DNA from: Bacteroidota bacterium
Lineage (GTDB): Bacteria; Bacteroidota; Bacteroidia; Cytophagales; Cyclobacteriaceae
Reading direction: 5' to 3'
DNA length: 64,000 nucleotides
NCBI GenBank assembly: GCA_016178785.1
Contig: JACOSO010000043.1
Coordinates: 186,001 to 250,000 of the forward strand
Notes under the pieces: model-generated
The model's input: only the letters and a program-made list of their open reading frames with translations
Databases searched by the model: none
Told to the model about the DNA's origin: nothing
In this document: positions 35,978 to 44,494 of the stretch, piece after piece
How the letters are laid out: the number at the start of each line of letters is the position of its first letter
Numbering within the stretch: position 1 is the stretch's first letter
Made by a program: the position numbers and the translations under genes

Positions 35978-36289
35978 TCAGATATGGTAAACCCATTCTT
36001 TGTATTGCCCATCAAGGGCGTTGAAGTCACTGCGTTTTTGAAAATGGGTTGAAAGAATTTCAACGTCAATGATTTTATCCAGTAACAAGTTGCGATATCC
36101 TTCCTTTGCACCTGCTTTAGTAAACCCAAGTGCTTGCCAGCAGACCAGTACGATTTGATTTTTTGAAGTGCGAGCTATTCCATAAGGGTAAATAGTTCGA
36201 GGAAGAGGCTCACCTTCCATGGTAATTCTACACGCCCGGTTCTTTTCTGAGGCTTGCCAAAACTGTTGTGTAAGCTCTTCAAGTATCAC
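35978..36289 (-). CDS. Small WYL-like protein, 103 aa (GTG start)
   Basis: A 103-residue protein starting at GTG 36289 (MILEELTQQFWQASEKN), 1 bp after the PKD gene. The middle (PLPRTIYPYGIARTSKNQIV, then VCWQALGF) is suggestive of a single WYL-type beta domain (R-x-x-x-P-x-G-x-x); the similarity is weak. No helix-turn-helix is present. It is the last gene of the glycan operon. A ligand-sensing role is inference only. Confidence 0.6.
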   Translation of the reverse strand: MILEELTQQFWQASEKNRACRITMEGEPLPRTIYPYGIARTSKNQIVLVCWQALGFTKAGAKEGYRNLLLDKIIDVEILSTHFQKRSDFNALDGQYKEWVYHI

Positions 36290-36290
36290 G

Positions 36291-39200
36291 TCAATTGGCG
36301 ATCACGATCCGAAATGTCTTTGTTGTTTTACTTCCGGCAAACCGGATAAGATAGAGGCCGTGAGCAAATGAAGATGTATTGATTACTAATTGGCCCAGGC
36401 CTGCTTGCACGGTGTCAAGGTCTTGCTCAAAAACAATTTCTCCATTTGAGTGAAAAATTGTTATGTGCACATTCTCTTGGGTCGATCCCACCCACTCCAT
36501 GGTGACTTGCCCCGATGTGGATGGATTTGGATAAGGCGTCATTACAACATCATCGGTTGACAGAGAAACACATTGCTTATTGTTTGTTGCGTTGACGTCA
36601 TCAGCAACATCTATCTCTGCACAAATGTATTGTAAGGAACGAGGAACGATCTGCAACCCTAAAGTTTTAACGATAGACTTGCCCGGCCGCACCAACCCGG
36701 AAATCTTTTCTTTAACGGATGCATCGCCACCAAAATCGATCAGTACTTCCGGATCAACCAAAGGAATATTTCCGGAATTCAAAACGGTAACCACTGCCTT
36801 TGATGAATTGGTACTTGGGTCATTCGTCAGGGAAAAATTATTCATCACGATATCAATACGAGGAATCACCACATCGATCTCAGTACTCAGCGTATCACTA
36901 CAACCTAAACTGTTTTTTGCGGTGAGCAGCACTTTATATTTTCCCAGTTCGGTGTAAACAAATTCGGGAGATGTATTTGTGCTCATAGTCTGATTGGTAT
37001 CATCAAATTGCCACAAATAAGTTTCAGCAGTTGACGTGTTATTGAACTTAACATCAAGAGGAGCGCCCCCCCCAAATATTGAAGGGGTGAAATTTGCTAA
37101 AGGGCCCGTGCTGATTGAAATATTCTTTGAAACGGAATAAACGCAACCTGACTGCCTCATTGTGTTCATGGTAACCATATAGCTACCTTCAGATGTGAAC
37201 TGATAATTCGTAGGTGAGCCAACTCCGCTACCCTGGCCAAAATCCCAATTCCATGCTACTGCCTGATCTGCTCCACCCGAATTGATTTCCTGAAACACAG
37301 AGGGATGCCTCGTGCAAGGAGCGAAAACGTTAAAATCCACAACGGGCATGATGGGTACGGTTATATTTTTGGTGATTTGATTTAAGCAGCCGTTGCTACC
37401 GGTAACCGTAAGAGTGACTGGAAAATTTCCCGATGACTTGAAGATGTGATTTGCTGCTGGCCCTGATAAAATATTACTTTGAATGTTCCATTGATAAGAT
37501 GTTATGCTACCGGTTGAGGCATCTGCGAATTTTGTGTTTTGGTTTACGCAGGAAGTTGAATTTGTAAACGCAGCCTGCGGAGATCCAGAAATTGAGACAG
37601 ATTTTTGAATAGATTGAGTGCAGCCGAAATTGGAAGTAGCCTGTAGTGATACGTTATAGTTGCCCGCAAGGGCATAGGTGTAAATTGGGTTTTTCAAAGC
37701 AGATGTTCCATTAGCTGAATCTCCGAAATTCCACGTCCATGAAGCGATGTTACTGTCAACAAGAGTGGGTGTAAGGTTATCAAACTGGGAAGGAGTTCTT
37801 TCACAAGATAATGGCGGTGTTTCAATGGCAAAATCAGGCTGGGGTACAGAGTAGATTGAAATATTTTTTGAAGAAGAATTTTCACAGCCTGCAGCATTTG
37901 TTGCGCTTAATTTGACAGGGTATGTGCCGGTCGATGAATAATTGTTTGGAGGGCTGTTTTGTGAGGAGGAATTGCCATCGCCAAAAGTCCACGAGAAACT
38001 TGTGACGGGATCAGTTGTTGTGTTTGTAAAAGAAACAGGAAATCCTTGGCAACCTGTGGCAGGTGAATTAAAACTAATTAAAGGCCCATCCACTAATGTG
38101 GTAATACTTTGCGATGATTGAGAAGAGCAGCCTGGTATTGATGCAGTAAGCAAAACTGTTTGCGCTGATGATGAAGTAAACAGGTAATTCAAATCCTGCG
38201 TGGTAGCCACATTCGATCCATTTACGCTCCATTGCCACGTAGGGTTAGAGCCAATGTCGTACGTAGAGGCGTTTGTGTATAAATAGTTTTCGTTGGTGCA
38301 GAAGGGAGACGCTGCAGGTAATGTAAAATTGGCTTGGGGAGGGGTAAATATTGAAATTGTATCGTTGGCGAGATTACTGCAACCGTTGCTGACCATTGCA
38401 GTAAATTTTACAGAAAATTTTCCGAGAGAAGAAAATTGAAAGGAAGATGAATTGCTCGCTCCGCTGTTTCCTCCACCAAAATCCCAAAAGCCGTTGGATA
38501 AAACTGAACCATCTGAGGAAGATACACTAAAATGATTTGTTTGGCCCAAGCAATTATTGTCATTAGTGAATTTGAAATCAGGCACTATCGAGCTACTGAC
38601 TGTTACGGGTGATCCACTAATTGTATTTCCGCCTGATGCGTTATAAGCTATCAAATCAATTTGATAGCTTCCTTGGCTATTAAATAGAATTGAGATTGGA
38701 TTTTGTACTGTCAAGGTATTGAAAACTAAACCCGCCCCCATGCAAATGTCCTGAAAATCCACCCGGAAAATTTGACCGGAGGTTTGCCCAACGGTAAAGG
38801 CACTCCAATTCGCACCTGAACGAATTACGCTGATTCCGAATGGATCTGTAATTGAATTATTAAAATTACCGATGTCGGTAATCAACTGTGTCCCGGTAAT
38901 TTCCATGCTATTGCCAAATTCAACCCTCGTTAACCCGGTGCTACTTTCAATCATGGCATAAAAATCTAAACCATCCTTAATAATCTTTAAATCACGAGGC
39001 AAATTAATGTTGGTAATTAAAGTGAAGACAGGAGTGAAACTGTTATCGAATAGATCGGGGCCGAAATCTATATGATATATGTTCCCATCTCCATATCCCG
39101 CCACAAGGCCGTACCAAGTTCCATTATTGTTGATTAAACCGAGGCCTAAACTTTTTGAAATTGCGGACGAGATTAACCTTGTTGAGGTTGGACTATTATT

Positions 39201-39845
39201 TAGCCCGTTAGAAAATTGAGCTATTAGCAAATTGCTATTGTCAGTCCATGATGAAGCAAATACCACATATCCATTTGTAGATTCAACAATATCAAGTCCT
39301 CTTGGGCTAGACAGACCGAGTGACCCTATGTCTGTAGCTGCGATATTACCCGAAGATGTGGACAATGAACTTCCAAAATCTAATCTGATAATATGCGAGG
39401 AGTTAAAATTTACAACTAGGCCAAACCAATTTGAATTTTCTTTCACAACCCTAATGTGAGTAGGCAAATTAAACTGAGAGCCTAGGTTTCCAAGGTTGGT
39501 TACAGTGGGTGTGACGTTTTGTAAATCCGATCCAAAATCAAGTCGGTGGAGATTGTTATTGTTTCTTCCAAAATAGAATCCATACCACATTCCGTTATCA
39601 TTAGCCACCTCAATTCCTTCTGGAACTTCGGCAGAATTAGCAGTATAAGCTAACTGCACACCAGAAGGATGGGTAAGACCATCATGGCAAAAGTCCCATA
39701 GATAGCTTACTGCACCTGTCGAAGTATTATTTAGCTCAATCGTTTGATTAAGACATATTGACGAAGGGGCAACAAAAGAGGACGACTGCGCTTTAAGCTC
39801 CCAAAAAATGAGTTCAAAAAAAATTATGAAATGATATTTTTTCAT
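36291..39845 (-). CDS. Multi-PKD/beta-propeller surface protein with T9SS sorting tail
   Basis: 1184 residues with a signal peptide (FFELIFWELKAQ, about 20). A first PKD half (about 24-56, ending SYLWDFCHDG) is interrupted by a six-unit propeller-like region (about 57-367, with DFGSDL, DFGSSL, QFSNGL, DFGPDL, EFGNSM, DFQDIC every about 50 residues), then the PKD resumes (ISILFNSQGSYQIDLIAYN). Seven more PKD-like domains follow to about 990 (for example WTFGDGNSSSQNSP, WNFGDSANGTSALKNP). A CARDB-like domain precedes the final 80-residue type A T9SS tail (YPNPSTSGQ, then GLYLIRF). Predicted surface-attached or secreted through T9SS. The start codon overlaps the stop of the upstream glycosyltransferase (ATGA, 39842-39845), so it is translationally coupled to the polysaccharide cluster. 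Confidence 0.88.
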   Translation of the reverse strand: MKKYHFIIFFELIFWELKAQSSSFVAPSSICLNQTIELNNTSTGAVSYLWDFCHDGLTHPSGVQLAYTANSAEVPEGIEVANDNGMWYGFYFGRNNNNLHRLDFGSDLQNVTPTVTNLGNLGSQFNLPTHIRVVKENSNWFGLVVNFNSSHIIRLDFGSSLSTSSGNIAATDIGSLGLSSPRGLDIVESTNGYVVFASSWTDNSNLLIAQFSNGLNNSPTSTRLISSAISKSLGLGLINNNGTWYGLVAGYGDGNIYHIDFGPDLFDNSFTPVFTLITNINLPRDLKIIKDGLDFYAMIESSTGLTRVEFGNSMEITGTQLITDIGNFNNSITDPFGISVIRSGANWSAFTVGQTSGQIFRVDFQDICMGAGLVFNTLTVQNPISILFNSQGSYQIDLIAYNASGGNTISGSPVTVSSSIVPDFKFTNDNNCLGQTNHFSVSSSDGSVLSNGFWDFGGGNSGASNSSSFQFSSLGKFSVKFTAMVSNGCSNLANDTISIFTPPQANFTLPAASPFCTNENYLYTNASTYDIGSNPTWQWSVNGSNVATTQDLNYLFTSSSAQTVLLTASIPGCSSQSSQSITTLVDGPLISFNSPATGCQGFPVSFTNTTTDPVTSFSWTFGDGNSSSQNSPPNNYSSTGTYPVKLSATNAAGCENSSSKNISIYSVPQPDFAIETPPLSCERTPSQFDNLTPTLVDSNIASWTWNFGDSANGTSALKNPIYTYALAGNYNVSLQATSNFGCTQSIQKSVSISGSPQAAFTNSTSCVNQNTKFADASTGSITSYQWNIQSNILSGPAANHIFKSSGNFPVTLTVTGSNGCLNQITKNITVPIMPVVDFNVFAPCTRHPSVFQEINSGGADQAVAWNWDFGQGSGVGSPTNYQFTSEGSYMVTMNTMRQSGCVYSVSKNISISTGPLANFTPSIFGGGAPLDVKFNNTSTAETYLWQFDDTNQTMSTNTSPEFVYTELGKYKVLLTAKNSLGCSDTLSTEIDVVIPRIDIVMNNFSLTNDPSTNSSKAVVTVLNSGNIPLVDPEVLIDFGGDASVKEKISGLVRPGKSIVKTLGLQIVPRSLQYICAEIDVADDVNATNNKQCVSLSTDDVVMTPYPNPSTSGQVTMEWVGSTQENVHITIFHSNGEIVFEQDLDTVQAGLGQLVINTSSFAHGLYLIRFAGSKTTKTFRIVIAN

Positions 39846-40996
39846 CTTGAACCTGTTTCGGCCAAAACTTCTTTCATGGATTCAAGCATTCTATTTGCGA
39901 AGCTCTTTATGTTGCGTTCATACACGCCATAATTCTGCTTTGCATATTGAGAGGTCTTTGACATGAGTTCCGAAAGTTTCAAATAATCATCGGGACGAAA
40001 ATAGTAGGTAAAGTCCGTGCCCAGTTGCTCACGATGAACTGGTATGTCAGAAACCAAAATAGGCTGCCCCAATGCTTTAGCATCCTCCACGACTGTGCTC
40101 CATCCCTCAAACAAAGAAGGTTGTATTACGGCACTACAGTTTTGCATTAACACCAATTGTTCCTGTCTGTCAATAAAACCTAAAAATTTGGTATTCATTT
40201 CTAAGTCATTTTCTTTTACAAATTCCCTAAGCATTTCGTAATGGCCAGGATTGCGGGGATCACTAGGTGCCCCAGTAAAAACCACGTTTACTTCGCTTCC
40301 TTTTTTCTTTAACTCCAGAATTGCTTTCAAAACGACAATATGATTTTTATGTCTCCAGAACTGATTTGAGCAAATAAAATAGTTTCCTTCTATTCCAAAT
40401 TTTTCTTTTAGCGATCCGATATTGATGCCTTGAGAATATGGGAGCGTAACCGCAAAAGGTATGACAAATGTTTTATTGCGGGCCGCAGGGTAGAGCTCTT
40501 TAAAGTCGGAATAGGCATTAAGGCTGCTGAATACAACGGGCCACTTATTTTTGACCAATTTTTTTTGAAAGGCACGCCTCTTAAGAAGTTCGCCTTTACC
40601 AAAGAACTCAGGATAATGTCGCTCTTGGAAATCGGGAATCCAAAAGAGCTTTGCAGGGATTTTTTCAAAGAAAAAGGAATTTGATCCTGGAAAGAGGATG
40701 TCCACATTGCTATCCATTCCTCTAACTATCCAATGTTTTTTAAATAGGATATAACTGATTTTGTTAAGAAGTCTATCCAAAAATGTATTTCTGTCTTTTA
40801 ATTCTGCCCATATAAGACTTGGGTAATTGGTCTTATCTTTCAGTCCATCGAAATGGCTTTTGGAGGATGAATAGATTTTTAAAATTGGCTTCTCTTGAGT
40901 CAATGTGGTGAAGGCGAAAATCAAATTTTCTATATAATAAGAACCTGCAATCCAGTTCTCATCTCTGTCATAAATTATTCCAATAACGACAGCCAT
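39842..40996 (-). CDS. Glycosyltransferase, family 4-like
   Basis: A 384-residue GT-B glycosyltransferase. The C-terminal group 1 domain shows NYFICSNQFWRHKNHIVVLK, VNVVFTGAPSDPRNPGHYE, and the nucleotide-sugar motif SLFEGWSTVVEDAKALGQP, which contains the E-x7-E pair. The N-terminal domain is less conserved. It probably adds one sugar to a growing polysaccharide repeat; donor unknown. It overlaps the upstream epimerase by 22 bp and the downstream PKD gene by 4 bp. Confidence 0.88.
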   Translation of the reverse strand: MAVVIGIIYDRDENWIAGSYYIENLIFAFTTLTQEKPILKIYSSSKSHFDGLKDKTNYPSLIWAELKDRNTFLDRLLNKISYILFKKHWIVRGMDSNVDILFPGSNSFFFEKIPAKLFWIPDFQERHYPEFFGKGELLKRRAFQKKLVKNKWPVVFSSLNAYSDFKELYPAARNKTFVIPFAVTLPYSQGINIGSLKEKFGIEGNYFICSNQFWRHKNHIVVLKAILELKKKGSEVNVVFTGAPSDPRNPGHYEMLREFVKENDLEMNTKFLGFIDRQEQLVLMQNCSAVIQPSLFEGWSTVVEDAKALGQPILVSDIPVHREQLGTDFTYYFRPDDYLKLSELMSKTSQYAKQNYGVYERNIKSFANRMLESMKEVLAETGSR

Positions 40997-41868
40997 TCCG
41001 CGTATCTTTTAATTCCCTCGCTTAATGATATGGTAGGAGTAAATCCCAATTCTATAATTTTTGAAATATCTGCTTCCCAAAAAGCAGGATCTCCGGGCCT
41101 TTGAGCACCGGTAAATGTAAGCCTTCCCTTCCATTTGACAGCCTCTAAAAAGATTTCACTCACTTGTTTTATGCTCCAAGCTTTGCCGCCAGCAAGATTG
41201 TAGATTGAAGCATTGAACGAGCCTTTTTGAATTACAAAATCAGTGGCTTTTACAATGTCGTCAATAAAAATAAAATCACGGGCTTCCATCCCTGTTCCAA
41301 ATAATTCAATTTTGGAAGTTCTTTTTATGCGTGAAAATAGATCCCAGAAGATCTGCTTCTTGAGGCCTGGGCCATATGCAGAAAAGACCCGCAGACTACA
41401 GGTCTGAACTTGGAAAAATTTAAAATACTCTTGACATAATTTTTCAGCGTACATCTTATGAAAACCATAAGGTGATATAGGAGCCAAGTCTTGGAGTTCA
41501 TTAGTAGGTATTTTTTGAGTGTCCCCATAAACAGCAGCACTTGAAAAATTTATGAATTTGCACTGAGGAGAGCACGACCGAATTGCTTCCAATAAAAGAA
41601 ACACATTATGAACATTCAATTCAAAATCTCTAGCCGGGTTTTTTAATGACTCAGGTACACTGGCTGCACCTGAGCAATTAATACAAATGTCAAACTGATG
41701 CTTTATGAAAATGGAATTGAAATCTAAATTTGAGACCTGAACCAAAAGAAAATTCCTTTCATTATAATCTGTAAAAACATCGCAACCCCAAACCTCATAC
41801 TCCTTTTCAAGTACTTGAAGCATACGAGAACCAATGAATCCTTTAGAACCTACTATTAATATTTTCAT
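40975..41868 (-). CDS. NAD-dependent epimerase/dehydratase (extended SDR)
   Basis: A 297-residue extended SDR protein: GxxGxxG-type motif MKILIVGSKGFIGSRM, NFSSAAVYGDT and the YxxxK catalytic pair in SPYGFHKMYAEK. It is probably a nucleotide-sugar epimerase, dehydratase or reductase that supplies a glycan precursor; exact reaction unknown. It overlaps both neighbours (4 bp with the methyltransferase, 22 bp with the glycosyltransferase). Confidence 0.85.
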   Translation of the reverse strand: MKILIVGSKGFIGSRMLQVLEKEYEVWGCDVFTDYNERNFLLVQVSNLDFNSIFIKHQFDICINCSGAASVPESLKNPARDFELNVHNVFLLLEAIRSCSPQCKFINFSSAAVYGDTQKIPTNELQDLAPISPYGFHKMYAEKLCQEYFKFFQVQTCSLRVFSAYGPGLKKQIFWDLFSRIKRTSKIELFGTGMEARDFIFIDDIVKATDFVIQKGSFNASIYNLAGGKAWSIKQVSEIFLEAVKWKGRLTFTGAQRPGDPAFWEADISKIIELGFTPTISLSEGIKRYAEWLSLLE

Positions 41869-42728
41869 TTTTTTATAGAAACATAAGAATACATTCGCCC
41901 GGAATAAAATCTTTCGTCTCTTAATTTATCAGGATTAAAAAAGAGATGCTTGTAAAGAAAATTTATCAAGTTGGTATTGCCTAAAACACCCAATCGCTTT
42001 TCAAGGTTTTTTCGAATAAGCAGTTCTTCTTGCCGTATGCGATTTTCTATGTCCGACATTGTTAAAGGAAAATAATTGATCACCGAATCAAAGAATTTTA
42101 TCTCATTCAAAATCTCAAGTCCTGCCAGATTAAATGCATTTCGATATTCGGAACTCAGGTAGGCGTTTTCTCCGTGATAGAATTTATGCAAGGGATGTTC
42201 ATCAAAGAATTTTTGTTTATCCCTACTGTCATAGATTACGTGATCTCGAACAGTAACGAAAAGGCCGCGCTTTTTTAAAAACCTTGTGCAGTTTGCAATA
42301 AACTTATTCAAATCATGAGCGTGATGCATAGCTTGTCTTGAATAAATCAAATCAAATGATTGAGGATCGTAATTTAAATCTTCTGCCGTGCTAGTTATCG
42401 TCATCACATTATTGAGGCCTAGCATTTGCCTCAAACGATCAACAGCGCCTGTGCCGATGGTCGGGCTCGGATCGGGATCAATGGCCACAACCTCGTGCCC
42501 CTTCAGAGCAAAAGAGATTGAAGCGATACCATTGCCGCATCCCACATCTAATATTCTTAAAGCTCCTGGTTTGGTTTGCTCAATAAGTTTAAGGGTATGG
42601 TTGAACTCATCGCTTAGCAAGAAATTCTCAACATTTAGTTTCAGGTTGCTATGAAGATATGCCTGATCAACCAAAGCTGCATATTCTTCCTTTGACCTGA
42701 TGTAATTGATGGTTTCCTCCCAAGTCAT
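41865..42728 (-). CDS. Class I SAM-dependent methyltransferase
   Basis: A 287-residue protein with a clear class I SAM-binding motif I (RILDVGCGNGIASISFALKG) and the acidic motif II (VVAIDPDPSP). A tyrosine-rich middle (DLIYSRQAMHHAHDL) fits a small-molecule or sugar methyltransferase. It is within the polysaccharide operon, so methylation of a glycan residue or lipid is likely. It overlaps both neighbours by 4 bp. Confidence 0.85.
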   Translation of the reverse strand: MTWEETINYIRSKEEYAALVDQAYLHSNLKLNVENFLLSDEFNHTLKLIEQTKPGALRILDVGCGNGIASISFALKGHEVVAIDPDPSPTIGTGAVDRLRQMLGLNNVMTITSTAEDLNYDPQSFDLIYSRQAMHHAHDLNKFIANCTRFLKKRGLFVTVRDHVIYDSRDKQKFFDEHPLHKFYHGENAYLSSEYRNAFNLAGLEILNEIKFFDSVINYFPLTMSDIENRIRQEELLIRKNLEKRLGVLGNTNLINFLYKHLFFNPDKLRDERFYSGRMYSYVSIKK

Positions 42729-43588
42729 TTTAACTTAGTAAAATTCAAGCAGGCTACACTTCTGCAATGAGCGGCACCATCATCCTTTTTGCCGATACCT
42801 GTATGAGGATTAAATGATTGTTCATTTGAGCAATCCTCAATTGTTGAAGAGTTCCACCCACTTTTCGAATATCTAAAGAAATCTGTTTTCATTTCTCCGT
42901 TCTTAGAAAGAGTACCAATCATCCTGCTCAGCATTTCTTTGTCAAATTGCTGGAAAAAGCCGTGGTTCTCAAATTCTCCAAAGGGTACTGTTATAAGTAA
43001 TTGTCCTCCTAATCTTAAAACCCTGATCATTTCGTGCACCGCTTTCAAATATGAGTAAGATTTTTCTCGAGAGTCTAAAGCATGGCCAGTGGTATATCCG
43101 TACATTGAATTATCCATATCGATGTGTTCCAAAGTTGAAATACAAACGATGGTATCAAACCAGGAATCTTTAAACGGTAGTTCTCTTAAATCCGCATAAA
43201 CGTAGTTAATTCGCTGTGAGGGTCTGGCGTATGACTCAGGATGATAAGTACAAATAGTTAGCTCCTTCGTTTTTATTAATTTAAGATCAAGAATATAATC
43301 GTGATTCAATGACGACCCTGCATCCAGGATTTTTTCGTTGATGAAAGACAAATTTTTAAAAATCCACGGGATCTCTACTATTCGCTCATCTATTCCCAAA
43401 CCCCAATTGATAAATTTAATTGGCAAAGTTTGAATTGCTTCTTTAATCTTATCCGCCCGATATTCCGCATAGCCTTCAGACCACGGTATACTACCCTCTT
43501 TAATAAAGCGTTTAATTTTTTTGCCACGCAAGGTTTTTTGCCTTCTAGCTAAAATCTGTGCTCTAATTTTTTTAAGCATTGACACCAT
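42725..43588 (-). CDS. Class I SAM-dependent methyltransferase-like protein
   Basis: A 287-residue protein. The SAM motif I is atypical (KILDAGSSLNHDYILDL instead of DxGxGxG), but DTIVCISTLEHIDMDNS and the IRVLRLGGQLLITVPFGEF strand match the methyltransferase core. The N-terminal 50 residues are basic and helical. It may be a divergent methyltransferase or a non-catalytic relative. ATG at 43588 or 43579. It overlaps the downstream methyltransferase by 4 bp. Confidence 0.75.
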   Translation of the reverse strand: MVSMLKKIRAQILARRQKTLRGKKIKRFIKEGSIPWSEGYAEYRADKIKEAIQTLPIKFINWGLGIDERIVEIPWIFKNLSFINEKILDAGSSLNHDYILDLKLIKTKELTICTYHPESYARPSQRINYVYADLRELPFKDSWFDTIVCISTLEHIDMDNSMYGYTTGHALDSREKSYSYLKAVHEMIRVLRLGGQLLITVPFGEFENHGFFQQFDKEMLSRMIGTLSKNGEMKTDFFRYSKSGWNSSTIEDCSNEQSFNPHTGIGKKDDGAAHCRSVACLNFTKLK

Positions 43589-43591
43589 TGC

Positions 43592-44494
43592 TTACAAAAT
43601 AAATTTTCCTTTAATGAGAGATTTTAGTTTTGAAAAAATGCCACTTTTTATTGGCTCTTTTTTTGTAAAGTATTCCAAGTATTTATCCAAAAAAAGCAAA
43701 TCGATTGACTCTACCTTCTTTACAGATATAGTCGGACAAATGATTGGCTCAAGAGAATTATCAATAGTCGTATAATTGGTGCCAGATCCATCCTTCCCAA
43801 TATTTGCCAATAAACTTTGAGTGGGAAAGACAGACAATCCGTTAAAACAAAAGACGTGAAAATACCAACGGATGCCCCATGAGGTTTGACGATTGTTCTT
43901 TAGCATGGATGAATAATCGTAATCGGAAAGATTAAACCTTTTAATTAACGATGGATTTTTACCAAGATTGTAGTGATGTTTAGCCTCCACAAAAGAAATC
44001 CACTTCTCTTTCCATGTTCCCCACCCCCAAGTAGAAATGTATGGCAAGACAACTGTTCGCGGTTCTGTTTTGTAAGCAAGAGGAAACATATAACCTGTGA
44101 CAGACCAAATATTTTGGGAATCGCTGTACATGTTCAGAACCTCATTCATGTACTTTAAAAATCCTTGACTAGTTACTAAATCATCTTCAAGTACAATTAT
44201 TTTTTCTGAGCGATTGACAACCTGAGAGACACCCTCAATAACAGAATGGACTAATCCTTTGTTTTGCTCTTCTTCTATGATAACAACTTCATTACACCAC
44301 TTCTTTTCTCTAATTATTTTGCGTACGTCTTCAATTTTTTTTTGATCCTCATTAGTTGAGCCGATTTTTGGACCATCGGCATAAATATATAAAACCGACT
44401 TATCGGCCAGATCATTTTTAGTCAGGGCTTCCAGTGTCTGCCTAGTGTGCCACGGTCTATTATAAACAAATAAAACTATTGGGGCGAGTTCCAT
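43592..44494 (-). CDS. Glycosyltransferase, GT-A type
   Basis: A 300-residue protein from the ATG at 44494 (MELAPIVLFVYNRPWHTRQT); the frame to 44542 lies within the upstream gene and is rejected. GT-A type motifs: YIYADGPK, EDDLVTSQGFLKYMNEVL (acidic metal-binding motif), and STWGWGTWKEKW. It resembles the GNT-I-like or polypeptide-sugar transferase group and probably adds one sugar. It overlaps the upstream asparagine synthase-like gene by 19 bp and is 3 bp from the methyltransferase. Confidence 0.8.
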   Translation of the reverse strand: MELAPIVLFVYNRPWHTRQTLEALTKNDLADKSVLYIYADGPKIGSTNEDQKKIEDVRKIIREKKWCNEVVIIEEEQNKGLVHSVIEGVSQVVNRSEKIIVLEDDLVTSQGFLKYMNEVLNMYSDSQNIWSVTGYMFPLAYKTEPRTVVLPYISTWGWGTWKEKWISFVEAKHHYNLGKNPSLIKRFNLSDYDYSSMLKNNRQTSWGIRWYFHVFCFNGLSVFPTQSLLANIGKDGSGTNYTTIDNSLEPIICPTISVKKVESIDLLFLDKYLEYFTKKEPIKSGIFSKLKSLIKGKFIL

